From positions 150,118-214,117 of the forward strand of contig NZ_AUGW01000008.1 of the NCBI RefSeq assembly GCF_000422865.1: DNA of 64,000 nucleotides. Direction: 5' to 3'. The position numbers and the translations under genes were made by a program. The notes below the pieces were generated by a model that was given only the letters and a program-made list of their open reading frames with translations, was not told where the DNA came from and did no database searches. Positions 36,833-45,759 of the stretch are shown here, piece after piece (the stretch's first letter is position 1; each line of letters starts with the position of its first letter). This stretch comes from Oceanospirillum maris DSM 6286 (GTDB taxonomy: Bacteria; Pseudomonadota; Gammaproteobacteria; Pseudomonadales; Halomonadaceae).

Positions 36833-36853
36833 ATTCTGGAGAGGCTTTATAAT
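36825..36853 (+). promoter_or_regulatory. Sigma-70-type promoter for pyrF
   Basis: TTGGTT (36825-36830), 17-bp spacer and perfect TATAAT (36848-36853), 31 bp before the pyrF start codon. The -35 element lies in the last unit of the 12-bp repeat array. Confidence 0.72.
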
Positions 36854-36884
36854 CTGTGCGCACTAACCGCTGAGGAAAAGATTA

Positions 36885-37598
36885 ATGTCTTTATTTGTTG
36901 AAAACCCGATTATTGTTGCTTTGGATTACCCTAACGCAGATCAAGCATTAGCTTTTGTCGATCAGCTAGAGCCAGGTCGCTGCCAGCTAAAAGTGGGTAA
37001 AGAGCTGTTTACACGCTCTGGGCCGGCAATTATTGAGGCGCTTACTAAACGCGGTTTTAATGTTTTTCTAGATTTAAAGTTTCATGATATTCCGAATACA
37101 ACGGCTCAAGCGGTTTTAGCTGCTGCAGATAGCGGTGCTTGGATGGTCAATGTTCATGCGGCTGGCGGACGACCTATGATGGAAGAGTCGCTAAAGCGCC
37201 TGCGCGGGGCTGGTCATGAGACGTTGCTGATTGCGGTAACAGTGCTAACCAGTATGAATGAGCAGCAGTTACGTGAAACAGGCATTAACGCTACCCCAGC
37301 GGAGCAGGTAATGCACCTGGCATCATTGACAGAGCAAGCGGGACTGGATGGCGTTGTCTGCTCTGCTCAAGAAGCTGCAATGTTACGCGGGGCACTACCA
37401 AGAAGCTTTCAGTTGATTACCCCAGGTATACGCCCTTCTTTTGCGGCGCAGGGTGATCAACAGCGTATTGTTACGCCAAAACAGGCTTTAATTGATGGTA
37501 GTGACTATCTGGTTATCGGTCGACCGATTACTCAAGCAAAAGACCCGATGGAAGCATTAACTTTAATTGAAGCTGAGATCGCATCGATTAAACCGTAG
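36885..37598 (+). CDS. pyrF: PyrF, orotidine-5'-phosphate decarboxylase
   Basis: Last step of UMP synthesis, decarboxylating OMP. The 237-aa TIM-barrel has the catalytic Asp-Lys-x-x-Asp motif in [22 protein letters not shown] and the C-terminal phosphate site [12 protein letters not shown]. It starts at ATG 36885 after GAGGAAAAG. In many related bacteria pyrF follows ihfB-lapA-lapB in the same direction; here it is convergent with lapB, which suggests a local rearrangement. Single-gene unit with its own promoter and terminator. Confidence 0.97.
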   Translation: MSLFVENPIIVALDYPNADQALAFVDQLEPGRCQLKVGKELFTRSGPAIIEALTKRGFNVFLDLKFHDIPNTTAQAVLAAADSGAWMVNVHAAGGRPMMEESLKRLRGAGHETLLIAVTVLTSMNEQQLRETGINATPAEQVMHLASLTEQAGLDGVVCSAQEAAMLRGALPRSFQLITPGIRPSFAAQGDQQRIVTPKQALIDGSDYLVIGRPITQAKDPMEALTLIEAEIASIKP

Positions 37599-37687
37599 CT
37601 GTACTAGACTGTATTGATCGCCTTCAGGTGCTATAGGCACTTCTACAGTGGTTAAGAAAGGTTTGCTAAAGGAAAATAGCTAGAGTT

Positions 37688-37714
37688 AAAAAGCACTCTT
37701 CGGGGTGCTTTTTT
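37688..37714. terminator. Bidirectional terminator between pyrF and lapB
   Basis: A stem AAAAGCACTC/GGGTGCTTTT (one U-G pair) closed by a TTCG tetraloop, with A and T runs on the two sides. Confidence 0.9.
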
Positions 37715-37718
37715 CAGA

Positions 37719-38900
37719 CTAAAGTGTGTCATCAGGCCTTACACTGCCCCAGCTACGGCATTTAGGGCATTGCCATAACGGGCTGTGCTGGCTTTTAAAG
37801 CCGCAACTGATACAACGAGATTTATGCTGGCGTGCATCAAAACGCATGAGTTGATGTTCTAGATGGCTTAGCTGCATCTTTAGCGGATTACTGGTCGCTT
37901 GCTCAGCCATTAGCTGTACCATTAAGCCTGCAATATAAGGGGAGGCTGTCTGTTGTCTTCCCGAGTAAGCTTCTAAGTACTCAAGGGCTAATGTATTGCC
38001 GTGCTGCTGCTGAATGCGCTTAACTTTTAATGCAAGAGCTGTTTCAGATGGAAAAAGATCTAAAGACTCATCTAAAATAGACGAAATTTCCTTATAACTC
38101 ATAATAGTGCTCAGTTCTGGTAGCACCAGTGAGTAGTAACGCTTATCTTGCACGGGAATACGTAATAACAGCGATTTTCCTTTTCGGCTATTGTTGTTTT
38201 TAAGCTCTAAATGGGCGGTCGACCAGTTGGCGCGAATACAGTTGGGGTCGTTGTATAGTGCTTGCTTGAGGTGTTTTCTGGCCTGAGTCGTCTCACCTCG
38301 ACTTAATAGTGCCTCTGCCAGCTCGCAGTAGTAGTGAGCAACTGCTTTACGCTGCTCGGTTTTGTCTCTTAATTGACGATTGCCGCTAACCTCAATGGCT
38401 TTTTGCCATTCTTTTTCCTGCTCATAAAGTCGGATTAATAAGGTTAATGCTTGGAGGCGAATATCATCACCGACAGCATCGGTGATTTCGAGTAATAATC
38501 GTTCGGCGCGATCAAATAAGCCAGCGGCAAAAAAGTCCCTTGCTAGTTCAAGCTGTACCTGCTGCGTTAGCGTTTTGCTTAATGACGGGCGAGCAAATAG
38601 GTTTTGATGCAAGCGAATCGCTTTTTCTATTTCGCCCTTACTTCTGAATAGGTTTCCCATGGCGATATGGGTATCGACGGTCTCTGGGTTGATTTCCAGA
38701 ACCCGCATAAAGGTTTCTATCGCTTGGTCTTGTTGATCGTTAAGCAGGTACGTCAGACCCGTGAAGTAGTCTTTATTAAGGCTGCTTTCTGATAGCGTAG
38801 AGAAGGTCTTCTTGTTATGGTTTTTTTTTGACCGGCGGCCAAGAAAAAACCCAATGGCTATAGCTATAACTAATGTTAAAAGCAATAGCACTTCATTCAT
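37719..38900 (-). CDS. lapB: LapB (YciM), lipopolysaccharide assembly regulator
   Basis: Inner-membrane-anchored tetratricopeptide protein that in E. coli guides FtsH degradation of LpxC and so sets LPS synthesis. N-terminal membrane segment (LLLLTLVIAIAIGFFLG), then TPR repeats through most of the protein (for example AMGNLFRSKGEIEKAIRLHQ). A C-terminal rubredoxin-like metal knuckle is present (CISCG ... CPKC). 393 aa against 389 in E. coli. It overlaps lapA by 8 bp, so the two are translationally coupled. The complete module implies normal LPS control. Confidence 0.96.
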   Translation of the reverse strand: MNEVLLLLTLVIAIAIGFFLGRRSKKNHNKKTFSTLSESSLNKDYFTGLTYLLNDQQDQAIETFMRVLEINPETVDTHIAMGNLFRSKGEIEKAIRLHQNLFARPSLSKTLTQQVQLELARDFFAAGLFDRAERLLLEITDAVGDDIRLQALTLLIRLYEQEKEWQKAIEVSGNRQLRDKTEQRKAVAHYYCELAEALLSRGETTQARKHLKQALYNDPNCIRANWSTAHLELKNNNSRKGKSLLLRIPVQDKRYYSLVLPELSTIMSYKEISSILDESLDLFPSETALALKVKRIQQQHGNTLALEYLEAYSGRQQTASPYIAGLMVQLMAEQATSNPLKMQLSHLEHQLMRFDARQHKSRCISCGFKSQHSPLWQCPKCRSWGSVRPDDTL

Positions 38901-39204
38901 TCGGCTCGTCCTTTAGGCCTGATATCCTAAGTGCGTCTAGCTCTTTTCGAGCAACTTTAAGTGCTTTCTCATTACGCATCTGTGATGCTTTCAGGCGAAG
39001 ATAGGTGGACAAAGAGAGTAACCAGCCCGTGAAAATCCCCGTAAGCAAGCTACCTAATATCAGTAGCGCAATACTGGTTTCTGGCAGTTTAAATAACAAT
39101 AGATCAACTGCGTAGGGGGCTGTGTTTCTGGAAGAAAACAGAATGCCCACGATCATCAGTGTTAGAACGACAACCAATAGAATACCGCTTTTAAGCCAAC
39201 GCAT
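38893..39204 (-). CDS. lapA: LapA (YciS), LPS assembly membrane protein
   Basis: A 103-aa partner of LapB. Two membrane segments (ILLVVVLTLMIVGILFSS and IALLILGSLLTGIFTGWLL) are followed by a charged coiled-coil tail, the LapA pattern. GGAG precedes ATG 39204. It is between ihfB and lapB on the same strand, the usual gene order, with 8-bp overlap to lapB. Confidence 0.93.
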   Translation of the reverse strand: MRWLKSGILLVVVLTLMIVGILFSSRNTAPYAVDLLLFKLPETSIALLILGSLLTGIFTGWLLSLSTYLRLKASQMRNEKALKVARKELDALRISGLKDEPNE

Positions 39205-39300
39205 CTGAGCTCCTGATGTCAGGTTGAATATAGCTAGATTATGCCAGTAATAAGCTGGGATCTCATTAATGAAAATAGATCAATTCATCGTAGTTTTGTT

Positions 39301-39444
39301 TTAATTGCGCTGTTATTAAGCTTTGTTACTTGGCTTTGGTCTTTAATGTTAACTGCGCAGTTCTTTTACTTTACTACTTAGCTTTGATTTTTGATGTTAG
39401 CTACGCTGTTGTTTAGCTTCGTCTACCTGTTCTCTTAGCTCTTT
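39301..39444. repeat. 48-bp-period degenerate repeats at the 3' end of ihfB
   Basis: Copies start at 39301 (TTAATTGCGC), 39349 (TTAACTGCGC) and 39397 (TTAGCTACGC), exactly 48 bp apart. The first two share 36 of 48 bases by my count; the third is the actual ihfB 3' end and matches well only over its first 24 bases. The stop codon of ihfB is the TTA at 39397, so each copy carries one. Confidence 0.75.
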
Positions 39445-39693
39445 TCCAGGCTTAAAGTGAGGGACGAATTTTCCAGTAAGATCAACAGACGCTCCTGTTT
39501 TTGGGTTACGACCTAGACGTGGCTCCCGATAATGAAGTGAGAAGCTTCCAAAGCCTCTAATCTCAACGCGGCCACCGGTAGCCAGTGCATCGGTTATTTG
39601 CTCAAGAAGGATTCTCACCGCTGCCTCAACCTCTTTGGCTGAAAGCTCTGGCTGTTTTAAGGTGATCTGTTCTATTAGCTCTGATTTAGTCAT
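39397..39693 (-). CDS. ihfB: IhfB, integration host factor beta subunit
   Basis: DNA-bending protein acting with IhfA in recombination, replication and sigma-54 transcription. The 98-aa sequence has the HU/IHF fold with the signature [19 protein letters not shown] and the DNA-intercalating segment [11 protein letters not shown]. Start at ATG 39693. Normally located just downstream of rpsA; here it lies 12 kb away in opposite orientation at the head of ihfB-lapA-lapB. Its last codons appear duplicated downstream. Confidence 0.97.
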   Translation of the reverse strand: MTKSELIEQITLKQPELSAKEVEAAVRILLEQITDALATGGRVEIRGFGSFSLHYREPRLGRNPKTGASVDLTGKFVPHFKPGKELREQVDEAKQQRS

Positions 39694-39943
39694 TTTTAAG
39701 TTTCCTACAAACGTGTCGTTATTCTTTTCGGGCCATTATTCTTTAAGGTATTGGCTCTATCATTATCGGCTGTTTTCTTAAAAATAAAATAGGGATATTC
39801 CTGTATTAAACAAAAGGTTAGTGAAAAATCAATGGGAAAAGCAATTTTTTGTTTTTGATCATTAGTCTAATCTGTCTGGGGTCTCCTGAAGGAGCGCGGT
39901 ATAATGACGAAAATAAGCATCAATTTTCAGCTGGGTATTATTC

Positions 39944-40222
39944 ATGAGTGTTGAAGAAGAAGTGAAGCGTTTGCAGTGGCAAAGTCGTCGTGGCATGTGG
40001 GAACTGGATTTAATGCTGGTGCCTTTTGTTCAAGATTGCTATCGCTTACTGGATGCGGAAGACCGTGTACGGTATGAGAAAATTTTAGAGTGTGAAGATC
40101 AGGATCTTTTTGTTTGGCTGATGCAGCGTGATCTGCCAGATGAACCTGAGCATCGCTTAATCTTACAGAAAATTATTGCTTATGCCGAAAACGGCGATCT
40201 TTCTAACTTTAAAAGCCTCTAA
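39944..40222 (+). CDS. sdhE: SdhE, FAD assembly factor (antitoxin CptB family)
   Basis: Small protein promoting covalent flavinylation of succinate dehydrogenase and fumarate reductase. The 92-aa sequence carries the essential RGM motif in WQSRRGMWELDLML and the family pattern DQDLFVWLMQRDLPD. ATG 39944. A TATAAT at 39900-39905 may be its -10 element. It overlaps the ygfX-like gene, and nadB (another FAD enzyme) lies just downstream on the opposite strand; the sdhE-ygfX-nadB neighbourhood is common. Confidence 0.95.
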   Translation: MSVEEEVKRLQWQSRRGMWELDLMLVPFVQDCYRLLDAEDRVRYEKILECEDQDLFVWLMQRDLPDEPEHRLILQKIIAYAENGDLSNFKSL

Positions 40223-40643
40223 AAGGCTGCGTGGCTGGCTTATTGTCAGCCACGTTGTTCCCTTCTGTTTTGTGTTCTTGCAATCTTCTCTTGTGGTTAG
40301 TTCTGTTTTTTTTGTGCTGGCTTTAGCAACAGCGTCCCATGCTTGGGTTAAGTTTGGCTTATCGACTCGATCTTCAAATATTACTACGCTGGCCTTTGAC
40401 GACCATTGGTATTTAGGTTTTGGTTCTGGGGTAAAAAGAAAGGTCGCCCTGTTGCAGGCGTCAAGTTTTTCTCGTTTTTGGCTGTTACTGGTATTTGTGG
40501 ATGCTGATGGGAAAACATACCGTGTTTTTATTTGCTCAGATAGCATTGGTATGTATTTTGATGGCGGTGATGGTGGTTCAAGAAGTACCCATGCGGAGGG
40601 ATTTCGCAGGTTTCGTTTATGGTTTAACCTACTAAAGGCTTGA
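40182..40643 (+). CDS. YgfX/CptA-like inner-membrane protein
   Basis: A 153-aa protein with basic N-terminus (LKASKRLRGW) and a hydrophobic region of about 35 residues (VVPFCFVFLQSSLVVSSVFF and onward) forming two membrane helices, then a soluble beta-rich tail. Position just after and overlapping sdhE by 41 bp is the usual place for ygfX, which in E. coli has been reported as the toxin partner of the sdhE product (a disputed role). I chose ATG 40182; a TTG six bases upstream also opens the frame. Sequence similarity in this family is low, so the call rests on topology and position. Confidence 0.75.
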   Translation: MPKTAIFLTLKASKRLRGWLIVSHVVPFCFVFLQSSLVVSSVFFVLALATASHAWVKFGLSTRSSNITTLAFDDHWYLGFGSGVKRKVALLQASSFSRFWLLLVFVDADGKTYRVFICSDSIGMYFDGGDGGSRSTHAEGFRRFRLWFNLLKA

Positions 40644-40670
40644 TCTGTAAAAGCTTAACCTGCAATAGTA

Positions 40671-40706
40671 AAAAAGAGCACCTTGCTTAGCAAGGTGCTC
40701 TTTTTT
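40671..40706. terminator. Bidirectional terminator between ygfX and nadB
   Basis: A 13-bp perfect stem (AAGAGCACCTTGC / GCAAGGTGCTCTT) with TTA loop, flanked by A and T runs, between convergent genes. Confidence 0.94.
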
Positions 40707-40719
40707 CTTAATGTTTCTT

Positions 40720-40774
40720 CTGTGTTTCGTTTACCGGAGTACTGTTTGTTTACCTGCGCACTGTCTGTTTTACC
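40720..40774. repeat. Degenerate direct repeats at the nadB stop codon
   Basis: Three copies of a CTGT...TTTACC element (beginning at 40720, 40742 and 40761; spacings 22 and 19) lie at the 3' end of nadB. The third spans its stop codon (TTA at 40770-40772). Confidence 0.55.
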
Positions 40775-42371
40775 ACTGATCTGGCGTCAATAGGGTATTG
40801 CGAGGCTCGGCGCTTAGGTTCGGGTAATCAAGGGTGTAGTGCAAGCCGCGGCTTTCTTTTCGCATAAGCGCTGAGCGAATAATAAGATCTGCCACCACCG
40901 ACAGGTTGCGCAGCTCAATTAGATCGCCTGAGATTTTATAGTTGGAGTAATACTCTGAAATCTCTTTGTTCAGCATGTCGATGCGATGCTTGGCTCGTTG
41001 TAGACGCTTGTTAGTGCGAACAATACCAACGTAATCCCACATAAAGCGACGTAATTCATCCCAGTTGTGTGCAATAACAACATCTTCGTCGGAATCGGTT
41101 ACTTGGCTTTCATCCCAATCTGGCACGTAAGGTGGCTCTGGAACGGTATCGAGCTTGCTGAGAATATCCTGTGCTGCGGATTCTGCGTAAACCAAGCACT
41201 CTAAAAGCGAGTTACTGGCCATACGGTTCGCACCATGTAATCCGGTAAAGCTGGTTTCACCAATGGCATATAGGTTCGGCATATCGGTTTGCCCTTTGGT
41301 GTCTACAATGACGCCACCGCAGGTGTAGTGTGCCGCAGGCACGACCGGTATTGGGTCTTTGGTGATATCAATACCATATTCTAAGCAGCGCTCATAAACC
41401 GTTGGGAAGTGGCTTTTGATAAAGTCGGCGGGTTTATGACTGATATCAAGATAAACGCAATCGCTACCAAGGCGTTTCATTTCATGGTCAATTGCCCTAG
41501 CCACAACATCCCTTGGGGCCAGTTCTTTACGTTCGTCAAAGCGGTGCATAAAACGCTTGCCATTTGGAAGTAACAGATGAGCGCCTTCACCGCGTAGCGC
41601 TTCGGTAATCAAAAAAGATTTAGCCTGAGGATGATACAAGCAGGTGGGGTGGAATTGATTGAATTCCATATTGGCAACACGGCAGCCTGAACGCCAGGCC
41701 ATAGCAATACCGTCGCCAGAAGAGCCGTCAGGATTGCTGGTATACAGATAAACCTTACTTGCACCGCCTGTGGCTAAAATCACAAAACGAGCCTTAAAAA
41801 CATCCACATGCTCGCTCTCACCGTTCAGCGCGTAAGCACCTACGCAGCCGTGCCCGTGAGTGTCTAGCTTACGACGGGTAATCAAGTCAACAGCCATGCG
41901 ATTGGTAAAAATTTCCAAACCGTCCTTATGGATCGCCTGATCTATTAACGTGTTTGAGACCGCAAGGCCAGTGGCATCCGCTGCGTGAATGATTCGGCGA
42001 TGGCTGTGTCCGCCCTCTCGGGTGAGATGATAGGGCTGGTCACTGTTATGTTCATCATTTGGGGTGAATGGCACGCCCTGTTTTATCAGCCAGTCGATAC
42101 TTTTCTTGCTGTTCTCCACGGTAAAGCGCACAGCCTCTTCATCACATAGGTCTGCCCCTGCGATTAATGTATCCTGCACATGGGACTCAATGCTGTCTTC
42201 GTTATCCAGCACTGCAGCAATACCTCCCTGTGCCCAGCGTGTTGATCCGTCATCAAGAGTGCCTTTGCTCAGAACGGCCACAGAACAATGGTCGGCCAGT
42301 TGCAAAGCCAAAGACAAACCAGCAGCACCGCTACCGATGATAAGAACATCATGCTGAAAAACTTGGCTCAT
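40770..42371 (-). CDS. nadB: NadB, L-aspartate oxidase
   Basis: FAD enzyme oxidising aspartate to iminoaspartate, the first step of de novo NAD synthesis with NadA. The 533-aa sequence has FAD-binding [20 protein letters not shown], the [11 protein letters not shown] segment, the active-site HPTCLYHP and [11 protein letters not shown] segments, and the signature [23 protein letters not shown] 42371 is used; the longer frame starts at 42392 without family support. It is divergent from rpoE, as in E. coli and pseudomonads. Confidence 0.97.
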   Translation of the reverse strand: MSQVFQHDVLIIGSGAAGLSLALQLADHCSVAVLSKGTLDDGSTRWAQGGIAAVLDNEDSIESHVQDTLIAGADLCDEEAVRFTVENSKKSIDWLIKQGVPFTPNDEHNSDQPYHLTREGGHSHRRIIHAADATGLAVSNTLIDQAIHKDGLEIFTNRMAVDLITRRKLDTHGHGCVGAYALNGESEHVDVFKARFVILATGGASKVYLYTSNPDGSSGDGIAMAWRSGCRVANMEFNQFHPTCLYHPQAKSFLITEALRGEGAHLLLPNGKRFMHRFDERKELAPRDVVARAIDHEMKRLGSDCVYLDISHKPADFIKSHFPTVYERCLEYGIDITKDPIPVVPAAHYTCGGVIVDTKGQTDMPNLYAIGETSFTGLHGANRMASNSLLECLVYAESAAQDILSKLDTVPEPPYVPDWDESQVTDSDEDVVIAHNWDELRRFMWDYVGIVRTNKRLQRAKHRIDMLNKEISEYYSNYKISGDLIELRNLSVVADLIIRSALMRKESRGLHYTLDYPNLSAEPRNTLLTPDQW

Positions 42372-42719
42372 GACTGTATTTCCGCCGCGCAATAGAAAAA
42401 AGAAACTTCCTGCTGTTATAAGATGAACCTTTAGAAATGGCTCGGGTCATAATTGCAGCAATGTAAGGCGATAGATGTTAGTGAAATTTCGCCCATCAGA
42501 CAAACTTACGTTAAAGTTGCCCTGAGTTTTATGACTAATTTTTATGAAATATATAACGGTCTAAGGCAATAAAACGCCACAACCGCACAGACTAGAAGCT
42601 ACAACTGCATCATAATGACCAGAATGCAGACGATATTAAGTAATAGTGCTCATTAAGAGGCACCTTATTGCTTTGCGTGTCGATCGTAATACTGCGGCGT
42701 TACGCATTGAGGTTGAGAG
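42372..42719. promoter_or_regulatory. nadB/rpoE divergent promoter region
   Basis: A 348-bp gap between divergent genes, so it must contain both promoters. I looked for a sigma-E autoregulatory promoter (GAACTT-N16-17-TCTGA/TCAAA) ahead of rpoE and did not find a convincing match. A weak AACTT...AAGTT inverted repeat is at 42504-42519. No reading frame or RNA gene is apparent. Confidence 0.5.
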
Positions 42720-43310
42720 ATGAAGAAGGAAACGGATCAGCAGCTAGTGGCGCGGGTTCAGGCGGGTGATAAAAGGGCATTTGATTTTTTGGTACGCAAG
42801 TATCAGCATAAAATTGCTGCATTGGTGAGTCGTTATATTAAAGATTCCCATGAAGTTTTGGATGTCACGCAGGAGGCCTTTATTAAGGCGTACCGTGCTA
42901 TTGGAAACTTTCGGTCAGAGAGTGCCTTTTATACTTGGCTTTACCGTATCGCCATTAATACTGCAAAAAACTATTTGGTATCCCGTGGGCGAAGGCCTCC
43001 TGGAACCGATATCGATTACGGCGATGCTGAAATACTGAATAACGATGGTCGCCTAAATGATAATGCTTCTCCAGATAAAAGTTTGGAGCGGGATGAGTTA
43101 GAAGCAACGGTGTATAAGGCGATAAACAACTTACCTGATGAGTTGCGAACCGCAATTACGCTCCGGGAAATGGATGGCATGAGTTATGAAGATATCGCTC
43201 AGGTTATGCAGTGCCCGGTGGGGACAGTCCGTTCACGTATTTTTCGTGCCCGTGAGGCCGTTGACCGTGAAATTAAGCGATTGTTTGAGCCTGAGCTAGT
43301 GGCTCAGTAA
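42720..43310 (+). CDS. rpoE: RpoE (AlgU), extracytoplasmic-stress sigma factor
   Basis: Sigma-E directs envelope-stress genes. The 196-aa protein contains region 2 (KYQHKIAALVSRYIKDSHEV, DVTQEAFIKAYRAIGNFRSE) and region 4 (LPDELRTAITLREMDGMSYE, PVGTVRSRIFRAREAVD), closely matching E. coli RpoE and Pseudomonas AlgU. GAGG lies about 10 bp before ATG 42720. It heads the rpoE-rseA-rseB-rseC-degP operon and is held inactive by RseA. Confidence 0.98.
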   Translation: MKKETDQQLVARVQAGDKRAFDFLVRKYQHKIAALVSRYIKDSHEVLDVTQEAFIKAYRAIGNFRSESAFYTWLYRIAINTAKNYLVSRGRRPPGTDIDYGDAEILNNDGRLNDNASPDKSLERDELEATVYKAINNLPDELRTAITLREMDGMSYEDIAQVMQCPVGTVRSRIFRAREAVDREIKRLFEPELVAQ

Positions 43311-43355
43311 TTTTTCACCTTGATCTTCAAGGTAAGTTAAGAACCGAGGTTAGCT

Positions 43356-43991
43356 ATGAGTGATAATATTCACCAGTCGCTTTCACATCTAATGGATAAC
43401 GAAGCTGATGAACTAGAGCTTCGTCGTTTATTAAAAGCCTGTGATGAGCCCGATGGAAACGGTCTAGCCGATACATGGCACCGTTATCATCTCGTTCGTA
43501 GTGTGCTGCACAAAGAATTTGAACAAGAGCATTTGGTCGATATTGCTGACCGTATCTCTGTGGCTCTTGAGCAGGAACCTGAACCTGCTAAGCGCAGAAG
43601 GCTTTTTGAAGCTTGGCGATTAAAAGCTTCAGAGATTTCTGATACTTGGATGGCAAAAGGTGCTATTGCTGCATCGGTTGCCGCCGCCGTTGTCATGCTT
43701 TTGCCTAACCCTTCTCAGGATCTACCTGTTGCACAAAAGCTTACCGTGCAATCAACCGGCTACCAGCAAACGTTACCCGCTAGAGGCTTGCAGCAGAGCC
43801 CTATTGGTGTACAACGTGTAAGCGCAGGAGCTAATGCAGCAGAAGGGTATCGATTGATTGACAACCAACGATTGCGACAAGAGCAGTTAATTCGTGGTTA
43901 TCTTTTGCAACATTCTGAGTATGTCGCTACAAATGGCACTCACGGTATGATGCCTATGGCCCGTGTGTCCGGTTATCAAACATTGGATTAG
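43356..43991 (+). CDS. rseA: RseA (MucA), anti-sigma-E factor
   Basis: Inner-membrane protein that sequesters sigma-E until proteolysed by DegS and RseP. The 211-aa sequence has the cytoplasmic N-terminal domain (SLSHLMDNEADELELRRLLK, and WHRYHLVRSVLHKE), a membrane segment at about residues 107-122 (GAIAASVAAAVVMLLP) and a Gln-rich periplasmic tail. It is intact, with no truncation of the mucA type. 45 bp after rpoE on the same strand. Confidence 0.95.
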   Translation: MSDNIHQSLSHLMDNEADELELRRLLKACDEPDGNGLADTWHRYHLVRSVLHKEFEQEHLVDIADRISVALEQEPEPAKRRRLFEAWRLKASEISDTWMAKGAIAASVAAAVVMLLPNPSQDLPVAQKLTVQSTGYQQTLPARGLQQSPIGVQRVSAGANAAEGYRLIDNQRLRQEQLIRGYLLQHSEYVATNGTHGMMPMARVSGYQTLD

Positions 43992-44110
43992 TACGCATAC
44001 GTTATCGTTAAGCGTACATTGCAGTGTTGATAAATGTACATTGCCATAATGGAGAGGGTTGTGTCATAGATTTGAGCACCCTTAATATGGCATAGACAGG
44101 TAGTAATTAG

Positions 44111-45055
44111 ATGATCAGAAAAGTTATACCAGCGGTAAGCCTTATCAGTGTGCTGATGTTATCACCCTTTGTACACGCGGCTGATAGTGCTGACCAATGG
44201 TTGCAGCGTTTTACTGAAGCGATGCACAGCTATGAATACAGTGGTGTCTTGGTTTACTCCCGAGAAGGTCAGTTAGATGCGGTCGAGCTGAGCCATAATG
44301 TGAGTGAACAGGGAGAGCAAGCACGTTTAAGTTATCTGGATGGCTTGCCACGGGAATTTGTACAAGATGGTGGTCAGATTACTCAGAAAATCTCTGGTGA
44401 GATTGTTGCCAATGATCGTATCCAAGGACGCAATCCTTCAGGCCGGTTTTCTGGTGGATTAGAGCAAATCAAACGCTACTACCAATTACAGCTAAAAGGT
44501 CAGGGACGTGTTGTTGATCGCCCTGCGGTTATTGTTGAAATTATCCCACGGGATAATCAGCGCCTGGGCTATAGGCTTTGGTTGGATAAAGAGTCGGCTT
44601 TGTTGCTTAAGTCGGTCACCTTAGATCCATTAGCCAGAGAGCTGGAGACATTCCAGTTTACTTCTTTCTCTTTTGAGGCGAAAAGCGAATCTGACGCTAA
44701 CATTAGCTCTGAATCGATGTCCCATCAAGGTAGCCTTGTAAGTTCTTCTGTTAACCGTGACCCAAGTAAAACGTTACCTTGGACGCCTGAAGGTTTCGAG
44801 CTCTTTATGGAAAATCAGTCGGTTGAAGTTTCTGATAACCACTTAGCCAATATGCATTCTTGGTCTGATGGTGTTAGCACTTTTTCTGTGTTTGTTGAGC
44901 CTCTAAGGGCTGATTCATTGAAAGAAGGTCAGCATCAATACGGGGCAACGGTTGTAGTCGTAAGAAGTATTCCTGAACAAAATCAAGGACGAGTGATTAC
45001 AGTTGTCGGGGAAATACCTCTGCATACTGCTCAGAAAATTGCTGCAGCGTTTTAG
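44111..45055 (+). CDS. rseB: RseB (MucB), periplasmic sigma-E regulator
   Basis: Binds the RseA periplasmic domain and senses mislocalised LPS or lipid. The 314-aa protein has a signal peptide (VSLISVLMLSPFVHA, cleaved after about residue 24) and the MucB/RseB pattern: DQWLQRFTEAMHSYEYSGVL near the start, a LolA-like lipid-binding N-terminal domain, and a C-terminal domain with HSWSDGVSTFSVFVEP. Length agrees with E. coli (318). Third gene of the rpoE operon. Confidence 0.95.
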   Translation: MIRKVIPAVSLISVLMLSPFVHAADSADQWLQRFTEAMHSYEYSGVLVYSREGQLDAVELSHNVSEQGEQARLSYLDGLPREFVQDGGQITQKISGEIVANDRIQGRNPSGRFSGGLEQIKRYYQLQLKGQGRVVDRPAVIVEIIPRDNQRLGYRLWLDKESALLLKSVTLDPLARELETFQFTSFSFEAKSESDANISSESMSHQGSLVSSSVNRDPSKTLPWTPEGFELFMENQSVEVSDNHLANMHSWSDGVSTFSVFVEPLRADSLKEGQHQYGATVVVVRSIPEQNQGRVITVVGEIPLHTAQKIAAAF

Positions 45056-45191
45056 CCGTATCGGTTAACCGTATTCAGGTATCGCTTGGGCTATATTGAA
45101 CAATATATAACTCCATCGTTGAAACTAAGGTTTAAGCTTGCCCTTCTTTCTTGGATAATTAGGTTAGGTTACTGAGCAAAAAGGTTAAACC

Positions 45192-45656
45192 ATGTTAGAA
45201 GAACAAGCGATTGTCGTACAGATTGATTCCGGCGCGGTATGGGTGGAAACCTGCCGGCAAAGTGCCTGCCAAAGCTGTTCTGCAAAAAGCAGCTGCGGGC
45301 ACTCTTTGTTGAGTAAGATGAGCTCTGGCCAAACCCAGCGTCTACAGGTTAAAACCGATAAGGTTTTGTCCATTGGTGATCAAGTGGTGCTAGGGCTTAG
45401 TGAACGTGCTTTTATTCGCGGTTCAGCCCTTATTTATATGTTGCCTCTAGTGGCAATGATGATAGGAGCTGTGGTTGGTGAGCAGCTTTCTGGTCATGAC
45501 TCTATGATGAGCTTTACTCTTGCAGGCTTAGGCCTGTTGGCTGGATTTGGATTTGTGCGCTGGTACAGCTGGCAGCACAGGCAGGATGCCGAATATCAGC
45601 CGGTGGTATTACGAAAACTTCCCTTTACAGGTGATATCCCACTGGTCAATCAATAG
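45192..45656 (+). CDS. rseC: RseC (MucC) family membrane protein
   Basis: A 154-aa inner-membrane protein with an N-terminal cysteine cluster (CRQSACQSCSAKSSCG) and two membrane segments near residues 82-118 (LIYMLPLVAMMIGAVVGEQL and SFTLAGLGLLAGFGFV). RseC is linked to sigma-E control and to the Rsx electron-transport and SoxR-reducing system in E. coli. ATG 45192, 136 bp after rseB. Start and length fit the family (E. coli 159 aa). Confidence 0.92.
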   Translation: MLEEQAIVVQIDSGAVWVETCRQSACQSCSAKSSCGHSLLSKMSSGQTQRLQVKTDKVLSIGDQVVLGLSERAFIRGSALIYMLPLVAMMIGAVVGEQLSGHDSMMSFTLAGLGLLAGFGFVRWYSWQHRQDAEYQPVVLRKLPFTGDIPLVNQ

Positions 45657-45759
45657 GTTACATTTTAACTAATGACTGTGTATGTGTATGCGGATAGTTG
45701 AGATTTTCAATAGATTGATACTATCCTCATGCTCAGGCATCTCTTTTTGGGAGAGTTTG

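Noticed and set aside
42504..42540. Possible sigma-E promoter ahead of rpoE (AAACTT ... CCTGA)
   Set aside because: The spacer is about 13 bp instead of 16-17 and the hexamers are imperfect.
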